Origin: Planctomycetota bacterium
GTDB taxonomy: Bacteria > Planctomycetota > UBA1135 > GCA-002686595
Direction: 5' to 3'
DNA length: 64,000 bases
Assembly: GCA_016714045.1 (NCBI GenBank)
Contig: JADJNY010000010.1
Coordinates: 119,387-183,386 of the forward strand
Shown here: positions 17,406-25,981 of the stretch, piece by piece
Numbering within the stretch: the stretch's first letter is position 1
Layout of the letters: each line of letters begins with the position of its first letter
Made by a program: the position numbers and the translations under genes
The notes under the pieces: generated by a model
The model's input: only the letters and a program-made list of their open reading frames with translations
Databases searched by the model: none
What the model was told of the DNA's origin: nothing

Positions 17406-18364
17406 CCACGATCGAGCTGGCGACCTTCGCCAGCGCGTTCGTCCTCACGGCGCTCGTCACGGCGTTCCTCGCCTGGCAGCTTCGACGCACGCCGATCGTC
17501 GACGACGGGAGCGACGCGCCGGAGCGGAAGGCGCAGCGCGTGCCTGTTCCGCTGGTGGGCGGGCTCGCGATTTTCCTCGTGCTCGTCCTGACCGCGGGGC
17601 GAGAGATCGACGCGGACGTCCTTTGGCTTGGCGGCAGGGCACACCGGGTCTCCACATGGAGCGGCTACGCGTTGCTCGGATCCGTGCTCTTCGGGCTTGC
17701 GGACGACGTGGCGAAGTCGGGACTGCGGCCCGCCGTGAAGTTCGTAGCGCAACTCGTGCTCGCCTTGCTCTGCGCGCGGCACGCGCTCGAAGCGCGCGGA
17801 CCCGCCGATTGGATCGACGGCGCGACGGTGTTCACGCTCGCGCTCCTCGCGATGAACGCCTTCAACACGTTCGACAACGCGGACGGTTGCGCGACGTCGC
17901 TCGGAGCGCTCGGGCTCGGCGTCGTTTCACCGCTGCTCGCGGCGCCGCTCCTCGGCTTCCTCCCGTTCAACCTCTGGCTGCGACGCACGGCGCCCGACGG
18001 TTCGACGACGCCGCTCGCGTACCTCGGCGACGCGGGGAGCCACCTCCTCGGCGTGCTCGTCGCGTTGACGCCCGGCGCGTGGCCCGTCCTCGCGCTGCCC
18101 TTGCTCGACCTCGCGCCCCTCTCCGTCGTGCGCTGGAAGCGCGGGAGCCGTCCCTGGGTCGGCGACCGCCGTCACCTCGCGCACCGCCTCCAGGCGCGCG
18201 GGCTCGGGCCGACCGCGGTCGCGCTCGCGCTGCTCCTCGTCGCCGCACCCTCCGTCGCGGGCGGCGCGTTCGCCGCCGACGCGCCCTGGGCGCTCGCCCT
18301 CGGCCTCGCGGGCACGTGCGCGCTCTTCCTCGCGGCCCTCGCGCTCACGCCCGACGTGCCCTGA
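17402..18364 (+). CDS. glycosyltransferase family 4 membrane protein (WecA/TagO/MraY-like)
   Basis: 320 residues with about nine to ten transmembrane segments, starting at a GTG that overlaps nadD. It should transfer a sugar-1-phosphate onto undecaprenyl phosphate. Conserved cytoplasmic loops are visible: FGLADDVAKSGLRPAVKF with the DDxxxxxGLRP motif, NAFNTFDNADGCATS with the catalytic NxxNxxDxxDG, YLGDAGSHLLG and the His-rich RRHLAHRL loop. It is shorter and plainer than MraY and closer to WecA/TagO types, so a role in surface glycan or O-antigen-like polymer initiation is likely. The sugar cannot be read from sequence. Confidence 0.88.
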   Translation: MTTIELATFASAFVLTALVTAFLAWQLRRTPIVDDGSDAPERKAQRVPVPLVGGLAIFLVLVLTAGREIDADVLWLGGRAHRVSTWSGYALLGSVLFGLADDVAKSGLRPAVKFVAQLVLALLCARHALEARGPADWIDGATVFTLALLAMNAFNTFDNADGCATSLGALGLGVVSPLLAAPLLGFLPFNLWLRRTAPDGSTTPLAYLGDAGSHLLGVLVALTPGAWPVLALPLLDLAPLSVVRWKRGSRPWVGDRRHLAHRLQARGLGPTAVALALLLVAAPSVAGGAFAADAPWALALGLAGTCALFLAALALTPDVP

Positions 18365-18397
18365 ACGTCCGCGGAGCACGCGGGAGCGCCGGGACCC

Positions 18398-18426
18398 TTG
18401 TCCCATCCCGCCGCGGGCCGGATAAT
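18398..18426 (+). promoter_or_regulatory. sigma70-like promoter upstream of the metallophosphoesterase
   Basis: TTGTCC (18398-18403), a 17-nt spacer, then GATAAT (18421-18426, five of six consensus bases). The predicted leader to the GTG at 18569 is about 135 nt. Confidence 0.5.
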
Positions 18427-18568
18427 CCCGCGCCCCAAACCCCCAGGCATCGGGCCCGACCTCGAAGGGCCACCCGGTCGCGTCGCGACCGGCTCCGGAG
18501 CGGCCGCCGCACCCGGACGCGCGCTCGGACCTCCGAGCGCGCTGCATGGACCCCGGGCCCGACGCCTC

Positions 18569-19392
18569 GTGAGCTACCCCCGCACAGCCCTGATCTCCGA
18601 CCTGCACTCGAACCTGCCCGCGCTCACGACCGCGCTCGCGGACGCCCGCGCGCGTGGGGCGGAGCGGTTCGTCTGCCTCGGCGACGTGGTCGGCTACGGC
18701 GCCGAGCCGCGCCCCGTGCTCGACCTCGTCATGCAGCTCTGCGTGAGCGGTGCCCGCGACCCCGCGACGGGGCCTCGCTCGCGGACGGGCTCTGCCTCGC
18801 CGGTAACCACGAGCACGCGCTGCTCAACTCCGCCGAGGACTTCAACCCGAAGGCGCGCGCCGCGATCGAGTGGACGCGCGAGGAGCTCCTGCGCGGTCCG
18901 GTCACGCCCGGGCTCCCCGACTACTTCGACTTCCTCTCCGAGCTCGAGCCGCGCCGGGCGGACGACGTCGCGCTCTTCGCGCACGGCAGTCCCCGCGAGC
19001 CCGTGCGGGAGTACATGCTCCCGCGCGACGCGGAGAACGCGGGCAAGCTCGCCGCGAACTTCGGCGCGATGGCGGCGCTCGAGCGGCCCGTCTGCTTCGT
19101 CGGGCACAGCCACGTGCCCGCGGTCTACTACGAGGACGGGACGCTGTTCCGCCCCCAGGGGACCGACGGACCGTACGATCTCGGCCTCGCTTCGAAGAAG
19201 CGCGCCATCGTGAACGTCGGCTCGGTCGGCCAGCCGCGCGACGGCGACCCGCGCCTCTCCTACGTGCTCTTCGACGGCCGCACGATCACGTTCGTGCGCC
19301 TCGCCTACGACCACGCGGCGGCCGCGGCCGCGATCCGGGCCGTGCCGGATCTCCCGGACTTCCTGGCGGAACGCCTCTTCGCGGGCCGCTAG
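18569..19392 (+). pseudogene. metallophosphoesterase with one apparent frameshift
   Basis: Starts at GTG 18569 (frame 2) with ALISDLHSNLPAL and FVCLGDVVGYGAEP, the DxH and GDxxxYG metal motifs of calcineurin-like phosphoesterases. Around 18755-18785 the frame must shift by -1 (one missing base fits) to continue with GLCLAGNHEHAL (GNHE motif), CFVGHSHVPAVYY (GHxH motif) and VNVGSVGQPRDGDPRLSY, ending at 19392. All metal ligands are thus present but split over two frames. Corrected length is about 274 residues, normal for this YfcE/DUF-type family. Either a sequence error in a GC-rich stretch or a recent disabling deletion. yidC follows 25 nt later. Confidence 0.8.
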
Positions 19393-19417
19393 CGCATCGA
19401 GAACGACGAGGACCTCC

Positions 19418-21409
19418 TTGGACAAGCGTCTTTTGATCGCCCTGCCCCTCTGCTTCCTGATCCTCTTCGGGTGGCAGTACCTCTTCGGGAAGAAGCCCGA
19501 GCCGCGCCCGACGCCCGCCGCGGGCCAGGCCGCGGCCGTCGACGGCGCGACGGGCAACGCGCCGACGAGCTCGATCGCCGGCGAGCGCGGCGCCGCGCCG
19601 ACGGACTCGAACGCGCCGGTCGCCGCGGAGACGGCGAAGGACGCCGCGGGGAACGACCTCGCGCGCGTCGCGGACACCGAGGTGCGCGAGGAAGTGCTCG
19701 AGGTCGGCAAGCCCGGCCAGCCCGGCTGCTATCGAGCGGTCTTCACGAACAAGGGCGCGGGGCTCGTCGAGCTGCGCAACGGCGCCTACGTCGATCGCGC
19801 GGGCTACTCGCCCGCGGAGATGGAGGACTGGCGGCACTGGGTGCCGATCGCCGGCAACACCTCGAGCGTCGCGAAGGACCGTCCGCTCTCGTTCGCGCTG
19901 CGCACGCAGCCGAACTCCGATCACCTGCGCCGCGCTTCGCTCGAGGAAGAGCTGTGGCAGATGAAGGTCCTCGAGACGGACGGCGTGCGCAGCGGCATCG
20001 AGTTCACGCTGGCGCCCGGCACGGGCGTCACCTTCACGAAGCGCTTCCGCTTCCTCCCCGGCAAGAACCAGCTCGTCTTGGAGCTCGAGCTCGCGAACGA
20101 CGCGCTCGCGACGCAGAGCGGCGTGCGCACCTTCGACCTGACGCCGTCCGCGTGGATGGTCGCGGACTCGGGCGACAGCTACTACATCGAGCCGCAGGCC
20201 GTCGCCGGCTGGCGCGAGAAGCCCGCTGCCGACGTCGAGTGCAACTCGATCCCGCGCGATCCCTCGGGCGGCGAGCTCGCGGGCGTGCTCGCGTCCGCGC
20301 CGCCGGGCTCGGGGAGCGAGATCGCGTACGTCGGCGTGCACAGCAAGTACTTCACGCTGCTGCTCGCGCCCGCGAAGGACGGGCCGAAGAGCCTCGTCGG
20401 CGCGGGGTGGCGCAAGGTGCGCGACAACGTCGTCGCCGCGAAGGATCCGGAGCACGCCTACACGCAGATCGTCGCCGACACGCAGGTCGAGCTCGCGCTG
20501 CCGCGGCAGGGCGAGCGCACGAAGCTCGTCTTCGACGTCTACGCGGGGCCGAAGGAGCCCGACGCGCTCGCGGCGGCGAGCGCGGACTTCGCGTCGCTCC
20601 ACCGCTACGACCTCGGGTGGGTGCGCGTGATCAGCGCGCCGCTCCTGAGCCTGCTCAAGTTGTTCCACTGGCTCTGCTCGAGCTGGGGCGTCTCGATCAT
20701 TCTGCTCACGTTGCTCGTCCGACTGATCCTCTTCCCCGTGAACCGCCGCTCGCAGACGGCGATGGCGCGCTACACGGCGAAGATGAAGCGGCTCCAGCCG
20801 AAGATCGAGGAGCTCAAGAAGCGCTACGAGAGCGACCCGTCGAAGCTGCGCACGGAGCAGGCGCGCCTCATGCAGCAGGAGGGCGCGTTCCCGCCGCTCG
20901 GCGGCTGCCTCCCGATGTTCCTGCAGATCCCGGTCTTCATCGGGCTCTACAAGGCGCTCGGCATCAGCTTCGACCTGCGTCAGGAGCCCTTCATGGGCTG
21001 GATCCACGACCTGTCGCTGCCCGACCAGCTCGTCGCGATCGACCTGCACCTGTGGCCGTTCGGCCTGATCCCGTACCTGAACATCCTGCCGCCGATCATG
21101 GTCGCGCTGTGGATCTGGCAGCAGAAGATGATGCCCGCGCCCGCGGACGAGCAGGCCGCGCGCATGCAGAAGATGATGATGTTCATGCCCTTGATGATGG
21201 GCGTGTTTCTCTACAACTACGCGGCGGGGCTCTCGCTCTACATGATCACGCAGTCGGGGCTCGCGATCATCGAGATGAAGGTCATCCGCAAGTACTGGCC
21301 GATCGACGACAAGGACGTCCCGCCCAAGAAGGACGGCTTCTTCGCCAAGATGATCGCGCTGCAGGAGCAGGCGGAGGCCCAGAAGCGGGCGCGCGGCCGC
21401 GCGCGCTGA
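19418..21409 (+). CDS. yidC: membrane protein insertase YidC
   Basis: 663 residues. YidC inserts and folds inner-membrane proteins, alone or with SecYEG. The first transmembrane helix (LLIALPLCFLILFGWQYLF) is followed by an Ala/Pro linker and a large periplasmic beta domain to about residue 400. The conserved core has CSSWGVSIILLTLLVRLILF, the cytoplasmic coil TAKMKRLQPKIEELKKRYE, GGCLPMFLQIPVFIGLYKAL and helices near MMFMPLMMGVFLYNY. The presence of the periplasmic domain is a diderm trait. The start is a TTG that puts the family N-terminus in register (reads MDKRLLIA). mnmE follows 9 nt later, a common adjacency. Confidence 0.95.
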   Translation: MDKRLLIALPLCFLILFGWQYLFGKKPEPRPTPAAGQAAAVDGATGNAPTSSIAGERGAAPTDSNAPVAAETAKDAAGNDLARVADTEVREEVLEVGKPGQPGCYRAVFTNKGAGLVELRNGAYVDRAGYSPAEMEDWRHWVPIAGNTSSVAKDRPLSFALRTQPNSDHLRRASLEEELWQMKVLETDGVRSGIEFTLAPGTGVTFTKRFRFLPGKNQLVLELELANDALATQSGVRTFDLTPSAWMVADSGDSYYIEPQAVAGWREKPAADVECNSIPRDPSGGELAGVLASAPPGSGSEIAYVGVHSKYFTLLLAPAKDGPKSLVGAGWRKVRDNVVAAKDPEHAYTQIVADTQVELALPRQGERTKLVFDVYAGPKEPDALAAASADFASLHRYDLGWVRVISAPLLSLLKLFHWLCSSWGVSIILLTLLVRLILFPVNRRSQTAMARYTAKMKRLQPKIEELKKRYESDPSKLRTEQARLMQQEGAFPPLGGCLPMFLQIPVFIGLYKALGISFDLRQEPFMGWIHDLSLPDQLVAIDLHLWPFGLIPYLNILPPIMVALWIWQQKMMPAPADEQAARMQKMMMFMPLMMGVFLYNYAAGLSLYMITQSGLAIIEMKVIRKYWPIDDKDVPPKKDGFFAKMIALQEQAEAQKRARGRAR

Positions 21410-21418
21410 TCGCGCGCC

Positions 21419-22804
21419 GTGTCGACGCCGCGCGACACGATCGTCGCGATCGCCTCGCCGCCCGGCGCGGCGCTGCGCGGGATCGTGCGCGCGAGCGGGC
21501 CGCTCGCCGCGGAGCTCGTGCGCCGCACGACGGACTTCGATCCGGCGGGCGTCGACCGTGCGTGGCGTGCGGCGCGCTTCGACGACGGCGAGGGTGCGCA
21601 GCCCGCGCTCGTCACGTGGATGCGCGGGCCGCGCTCCTTCACGGGCGAGGACGTCGCCGAGTTCCACCTGCTCGGCAACCCGCACCTGCTCGCGGTCGCG
21701 CTCGCGCGCTGCGTGAGCCTCGGCGCGCGCCCCGCTGCGCCGGGGGAGTTCACGCGCCGCGCGTTCCTCGCGGGCAAGCTCGACCTGTCGCGCGCGGAGG
21801 GCGTCTTGCTCCTCGTTTCGGCGCAGAACGACGCGGAGCGGCGCGCGGGCGCCGCGCTGCTCTTCGGCGGGCTCGCTCGCGCCGTGGGGGAGGTGCGCGA
21901 CGCGCTGGTCGAGGCGCGCGCGCTCTGCGAAGCGAGCCTCGACTTCGACCCGGCGGAGACCGGCCACGTCCCCGAGGTCGAGTTGCGCGCCTGCTTCGCG
22001 CGCGCGCGCGCTCGGCTCGCGGCCGCGGAGGAGGACGCGCTCGCGCGGCCGGGCGAACTCGGCGTGCCGCGCGTCGTGCTCGCGGGCGCGCCGAACGCAG
22101 GCAAGAGCCAGCTCTTCAACGCGCTCGTCGCGCGCTCCGGCCGGGCGGCGACCGAGGCGCTCGTCGCGCCGCTCGCGGGCACGACGCGCGACGTGCTCAC
22201 CGCGCGGATCGTCGCGGGCGGCGTCGAGGCGGAGCTCGTCGACACCGCGGGGGAGGCGCCGGCGCGCGACGCGCTCGAGACGGAGGCGCAGCGACGCGCG
22301 CGCGCGTCCCGCTCCGCGGCGGACGTTCTCCTGTGGGTCGTCGATGCGGCGGGGCCGGAGCTCCCGGCGGAGCCGCCGTTCCAGGCCGACGCGGACCGCG
22401 CGGAGCCAGCACCCGTGGTCCTCGCGTGGAACCAGCTCGACCGTCGAGAGGCGCGGCCGGCGCCGCCCGCGGACTGGGCGCGCGCTCCCCGGCTCGCCGC
22501 GGTCGTCGGCGTCTCCGGGCGGACCGGCGCGGGCCTCGAGGAACTCCTCCTCCGCCTCGGCGAGCCGCTCCTCGCGCGGCGGCCCGGCGTGTCGCGCGAG
22601 CTCGCCGCCCGGCACCAGGCGGGGCTCGCGCGCGCCCGCCTCGAGCTCGAGCGCGCGGAGGCCGGCCTCGGCGCGGGGACGCCGCTCGAACTCGTCGCCG
22701 AGCACCTCCGTTCCGCGACGGCCGCGCTCGACGAACTGGACGGGGCGACGACCAGCGAAGACGTGCTCGACCGCATCTTCGCGCGCTTCTGTCTGGGCAA
22801 GTGA
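21419..22804 (+). CDS. mnmE: tRNA modification GTPase MnmE
   Basis: 461 residues. With MnmG it modifies U34 of tRNAs (cmnm5U). The N-terminal folate-binding domain has DTIVAIASPPG, the SFTGEDVAEFHLLGN block and APGEFTRRAFLAGKLDL. The G domain has P-loop GAPNAGKS, switch GTTRDV, DTAGEAP and NQLD in place of the usual NKxD. The protein ends in FCLGK, the conserved C-terminal FCIGK-type motif with its essential Cys. GTG start, no clear ribosome site. mnmG is not in the window. Confidence 0.93.
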   Translation: MSTPRDTIVAIASPPGAALRGIVRASGPLAAELVRRTTDFDPAGVDRAWRAARFDDGEGAQPALVTWMRGPRSFTGEDVAEFHLLGNPHLLAVALARCVSLGARPAAPGEFTRRAFLAGKLDLSRAEGVLLLVSAQNDAERRAGAALLFGGLARAVGEVRDALVEARALCEASLDFDPAETGHVPEVELRACFARARARLAAAEEDALARPGELGVPRVVLAGAPNAGKSQLFNALVARSGRAATEALVAPLAGTTRDVLTARIVAGGVEAELVDTAGEAPARDALETEAQRRARASRSAADVLLWVVDAAGPELPAEPPFQADADRAEPAPVVLAWNQLDRREARPAPPADWARAPRLAAVVGVSGRTGAGLEELLLRLGEPLLARRPGVSRELAARHQAGLARARLELERAEAGLGAGTPLELVAEHLRSATAALDELDGATTSEDVLDRIFARFCLGK

Positions 22805-22874
22805 TTGTGGATAACTCGGCGGTCGGGGCGCGAAGGACGCGCTCCACCAAACCTTCGGCCCAGCCAGCGTTGAC

Positions 22875-22890
22875 ACACTACATGTAGCGT
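22875..22890 (+). promoter_or_regulatory. NrdR-box-like palindrome upstream of nrdR
   Basis: ACACTACATGTAGCGT agrees with the NrdR-box pattern ACACWATATATWGTGT at 13 of 16 positions. Its core CTACATGTAG is a perfect palindrome, and the whole 16-mer is symmetric at all but one pair. It overlaps the last base of a perfect -35 TTGACA (22870-22875) and lies 26 nt before nrdR. This suggests autorepression. Known boxes often come in pairs; only one is seen. Confidence 0.55.
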
Positions 22891-22916
22891 GGTTTCCTCG
22901 TCCGCTCGCCCCCGCC

Positions 22917-23516
22917 ATGAGGTGTTTGCGCTGCAAGAAGGACAACGACCGCGTGGTCGATTCCCGCGCCTCGGCGGACGGGACGGTGATCCGTCGTCGC
23001 CGCGAGTGCCTGGAGTGCTTCCTGCGCTACACGACGTACGAGCGCATCGAGGAGACGCCGCTGCGCGTGATCAAGAAGAGCGGCGAGCGCGTCCGCTTCG
23101 ATCGCGAGCGCATCCTCGCCGGGATGGTCAAGGCCTGCGAGAAGCTCCCGATCTCGATCGAGGAGCTGGAAGCCGCGACCGCGCGCATCGAAACGCGCTG
23201 CCAGGAGGAGTACGACCGCGAGGTCGAGAGCTCCGTGATCGGCTCGCTCGTGATGGAGGAGCTGCGGCAGCTGAACCAGGTCGCGTACGTGCGCTTCGCG
23301 AGCGTCTACCGCGAGTTCAAGGACGTCTCGCAGTTCCTCGAGACGTTGCAGCCGATGCTCGACTCGCGCGAGGCCGCCGCGAACGGCGTCGACGCGCCGC
23401 GCGCGCTCCCGGCGCTGCCGCCGCGGCTCCCGCCCGCGTCGCTCGCCAACCCCGCGCTCGACGCGCGCCGTCCGACGGAGCCGGGCGCGGAGCCGCGCGA
23501 GGAGCGTGACGCGTGA
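22917..23516 (+). CDS. nrdR: transcriptional repressor NrdR of ribonucleotide reductase genes
   Basis: 199 residues. NrdR senses ATP/dATP through an ATP cone and represses ribonucleotide reductase operons. The N-terminal zinc ribbon has two Cys pairs (MRCLRC and ECLEC) around VVDSRASADGTVIRRRR, followed by FLRYTTYERIEE. The ATP cone covers roughly residues 47-137 (VIKKSGERVRFDRERILAG to YVRFASVYREFKDV). The first CxxC has Leu where most have Pro. Residues 150-199 are a Pro/Ala-rich tail not found in short homologues. The next gene starts inside its stop (GTGA), so the two are coupled. Confidence 0.93.
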   Translation: MRCLRCKKDNDRVVDSRASADGTVIRRRRECLECFLRYTTYERIEETPLRVIKKSGERVRFDRERILAGMVKACEKLPISIEELEAATARIETRCQEEYDREVESSVIGSLVMEELRQLNQVAYVRFASVYREFKDVSQFLETLQPMLDSREAAANGVDAPRALPALPPRLPPASLANPALDARRPTEPGAEPREERDA

Positions 23517-25978
23517 AGCTGCGTCGCATCACGAAGCGCGACGGGCGCGAGGCGCCCTTCGACAAGACGAAGATCAGCGACGCCGTTTCGCGCGCGCAGG
23601 CTGCCGTCGGCGAAGCGGATCCGCACTTCGCGGCCGAGGTCGCGGACGTCGTCGAGATGGCGCTCCTGCGGCGCTATCCGCAAGGCCGTCTCCCGCACAC
23701 GCCCGAGCGCGAGGCCGTGCCCGGCATCGAGGAGATCCAGGATCTCGTCGAGCAGGCGCTGATCGAACTCGGCCACGCGGCCGTCGCGAAGGCGTACATC
23801 CTCTACCGCGACCGGCGCGCGCGGATCCGCGCCGCGCTCGAAGTGCGCGCGCCGGACGACACGCTCGGTCGCGAGCTCGCTTGCGATCGCGGCGCGGCCG
23901 GCGCCTCCGCCGCGCCAGGCGAGAAGCGCAAGTCGCCGCCGCGCGTGCAGGTTTCGGGCGGCGTCACGACGTGGAGCAAGGGCCGCATCGTCGTCGCGTT
24001 GATGAACGAGGCCGAGCTCCCGCGCGCGACCGCTGAGCAAGTCGCCGCGCGCGTCGAGGAGCGCGTGTTCGACAGCGGCCTGAAGCGCATTTCGACGGCG
24101 CTCATCCGCGAGCTCGTCGACAACGAGCTCGTCGAGCTCGGGCTCTCGCAGGCCCTGCGCCGCCAGCGGCCCGTCGTGCTCGCGCGCCACGACCTGCGCC
24201 GGCTGCTCGGCGACGCCGCGCCGCGCGATCCCGCCGAGGCGCTGCCCGCGGACGTGCTCGGCCGCGAGCCGCTCGGCGGCCGTCCCGCGCGCGAGGTGCT
24301 CGCCGGAGCCGTGCTCGCGCGCTTCGCGGTGGAGGACCTCCTGCCCGAGAACGTCGCGGAGCTCCACCTCTCGGGCGAGCTCCACTTCGAGGACCTCGAG
24401 GCACCGCACCTCGCGCTGACGCAGGCGATCCCCGCGGATCTTCTGCTCTCGAGCGACCGCTCGCCGCAGGCCGCGTTCGAGCTGCTCGACGAGGTCGCGC
24501 AGGTCGCCGTGCGCACGTCCTACGGCGTCACGATCGAGGACGCGCAGCTCCTCGTCGGCCTGTTCGCGCGCGGTTCGCGCGCGGCGCAGAACCCCGCGCG
24601 CGCTCCGCGTTCGGGCCCGAGCGCGCTCGGCTCGTTCCTGCTCGCGCTCGCCGCGACCGCGCGCGCGTCGGGCCGCGCGATCGACCTCGGCTTCGGGCCG
24701 CTCGGCTCCGGTTCGTCCGGTGCTTCGTCCGCGACGAGCGGCGGTGCGCCGGCCGCGAACGCGTCCGTCGCCGCGCGCGCCGGCGCGAGCGGCCGCTCCG
24801 GCGGCAGCGCCTCGCCCGCGTGGCTCGCGCGGCTCGTGCTCGAGCTCGCGGAGCTCGCCGCGCACGGCGAGCGCGGCCGTCTGCCGCGGCTCTTCCTCGA
24901 CGGCGACGACCTCGCCGCGTGCGTCGCCGCCGACGCGAGCACGCGTCCCGCGCTCGAGCGCCTGCTCGCGATCGGGCTCGTCGTGCCGACGTGGAGCGTC
25001 GCGGGCGAGCGCTTCGCGGCGCCCGGCCTCGCGCGCGCGTGGCGCGAACGCGGCGGACTCGTCTGCGGCGGCGCGTGCGCGATCAACCTCGTGCGCGCTG
25101 CGCGCCGCGCGGGGCCGTGGCGCGAGGACGCGCTGCTCGAGAACGCGGCGCGCTCGATCGAGTCCGCGCTCGAAGGCCTCGCCGCGCTCTCCGAGCACCA
25201 GCGCCGCGAACGCTGGCTCGAAGGCGCGCAGCGCGGGCTCGTGCGCGGCCGCGTCCGCTACGCGATCGTGCCGGTCGGTCTGCGCGAGGCGTTGCGCTGC
25301 GTCGCGGACGGCGAGCTGCGCCCCGAGCAGGCCGCGCGCCTCTTGTCGTTCCTCGGCGAGGCCGTGCAGCGCTTCTCGCGCACGCGCGGGCTCCCCGTCG
25401 TCCTGTCGACGTGGTTCGGCGAGCGCGCGGCGTTGCGCTTCTCCGCGCTCGACCGCGAGTACTTCCACGTGTCGCAGCCGCTGCTGTTCGAGGGCGCCGC
25501 GCTGGCCGCGGGCTCCGCGGCGGCGCCGTACTCGACCGGCCTCGACCTGTCGCCCGCTGGCGGCGTCGCGGCGCAGGCCTCCGCGCTGGAGGCCGCCGAG
25601 TCCGCGCTCTGCGCGACGCAGAAGTCCGGCGCGCTCCACCCGCCCGCGATCCTGCGCGCGCTCGCGCACGGACCGCTCGAAGAACGTCCGAGCGTGCTCT
25701 CCGCGTGGGAGCGCCTCGAACGCACGCGCTCGCGTCTGCGCAGCGGCGCGTGGGCGCTCTACGCGCTCCCCGCGTCGGAGACCGGCGTCTCCGACTCTGC
25801 GCCCACGCTCTACACCGAGCGAGAATCGGACGAGTCACTCGACGAGGTCGAGCTCGCGGACGGCGCGTCCGACGCGGGCCTGGACGTCTCCGTGATCGAA
25901 CCCACGGCGCGCACCGCCTCCGGCCGCTCGTCCCGCCCCGCGTCCGCTCCCCGGGCTTCCAACCTCGAGGATTCCTGA
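23513..25978 (+). CDS. NrdD-like protein with two ATP cones, lacking glycyl-radical site
   Basis: 821 residues. Residues 1-100 (RRITKRDGREAPFDKTKI to HAAVAKAYILYRDRR) and about 143-230 (VTTWSKGRIVVALMNEA to ISTALIRELVDNELVELG) are two ATP-cone domains. The rest follows anaerobic (class III) ribonucleotide reductase in order: VAELHLSGELHFEDLE, VRTSYGVTIEDAQLL, CGGACAINLVRAARRAG, YAIVPVGLREALRCV and YFHVSQPLL/APYSTGLDLSP. The C-terminus lacks the glycyl-radical loop and the CxxC...CxxC zinc site, and no NrdG activase is nearby. It probably cannot reduce ribonucleotides and may be a nucleotide sensor or structural partner. It is translationally coupled to nrdR. Confidence 0.7.
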   Translation: MKLRRITKRDGREAPFDKTKISDAVSRAQAAVGEADPHFAAEVADVVEMALLRRYPQGRLPHTPEREAVPGIEEIQDLVEQALIELGHAAVAKAYILYRDRRARIRAALEVRAPDDTLGRELACDRGAAGASAAPGEKRKSPPRVQVSGGVTTWSKGRIVVALMNEAELPRATAEQVAARVEERVFDSGLKRISTALIRELVDNELVELGLSQALRRQRPVVLARHDLRRLLGDAAPRDPAEALPADVLGREPLGGRPAREVLAGAVLARFAVEDLLPENVAELHLSGELHFEDLEAPHLALTQAIPADLLLSSDRSPQAAFELLDEVAQVAVRTSYGVTIEDAQLLVGLFARGSRAAQNPARAPRSGPSALGSFLLALAATARASGRAIDLGFGPLGSGSSGASSATSGGAPAANASVAARAGASGRSGGSASPAWLARLVLELAELAAHGERGRLPRLFLDGDDLAACVAADASTRPALERLLAIGLVVPTWSVAGERFAAPGLARAWRERGGLVCGGACAINLVRAARRAGPWREDALLENAARSIESALEGLAALSEHQRRERWLEGAQRGLVRGRVRYAIVPVGLREALRCVADGELRPEQAARLLSFLGEAVQRFSRTRGLPVVLSTWFGERAALRFSALDREYFHVSQPLLFEGAALAAGSAAAPYSTGLDLSPAGGVAAQASALEAAESALCATQKSGALHPPAILRALAHGPLEERPSVLSAWERLERTRSRLRSGAWALYALPASETGVSDSAPTLYTERESDESLDEVELADGASDAGLDVSVIEPTARTASGRSSRPASAPRASNLEDS

Positions 25979-25981
25979 TCC

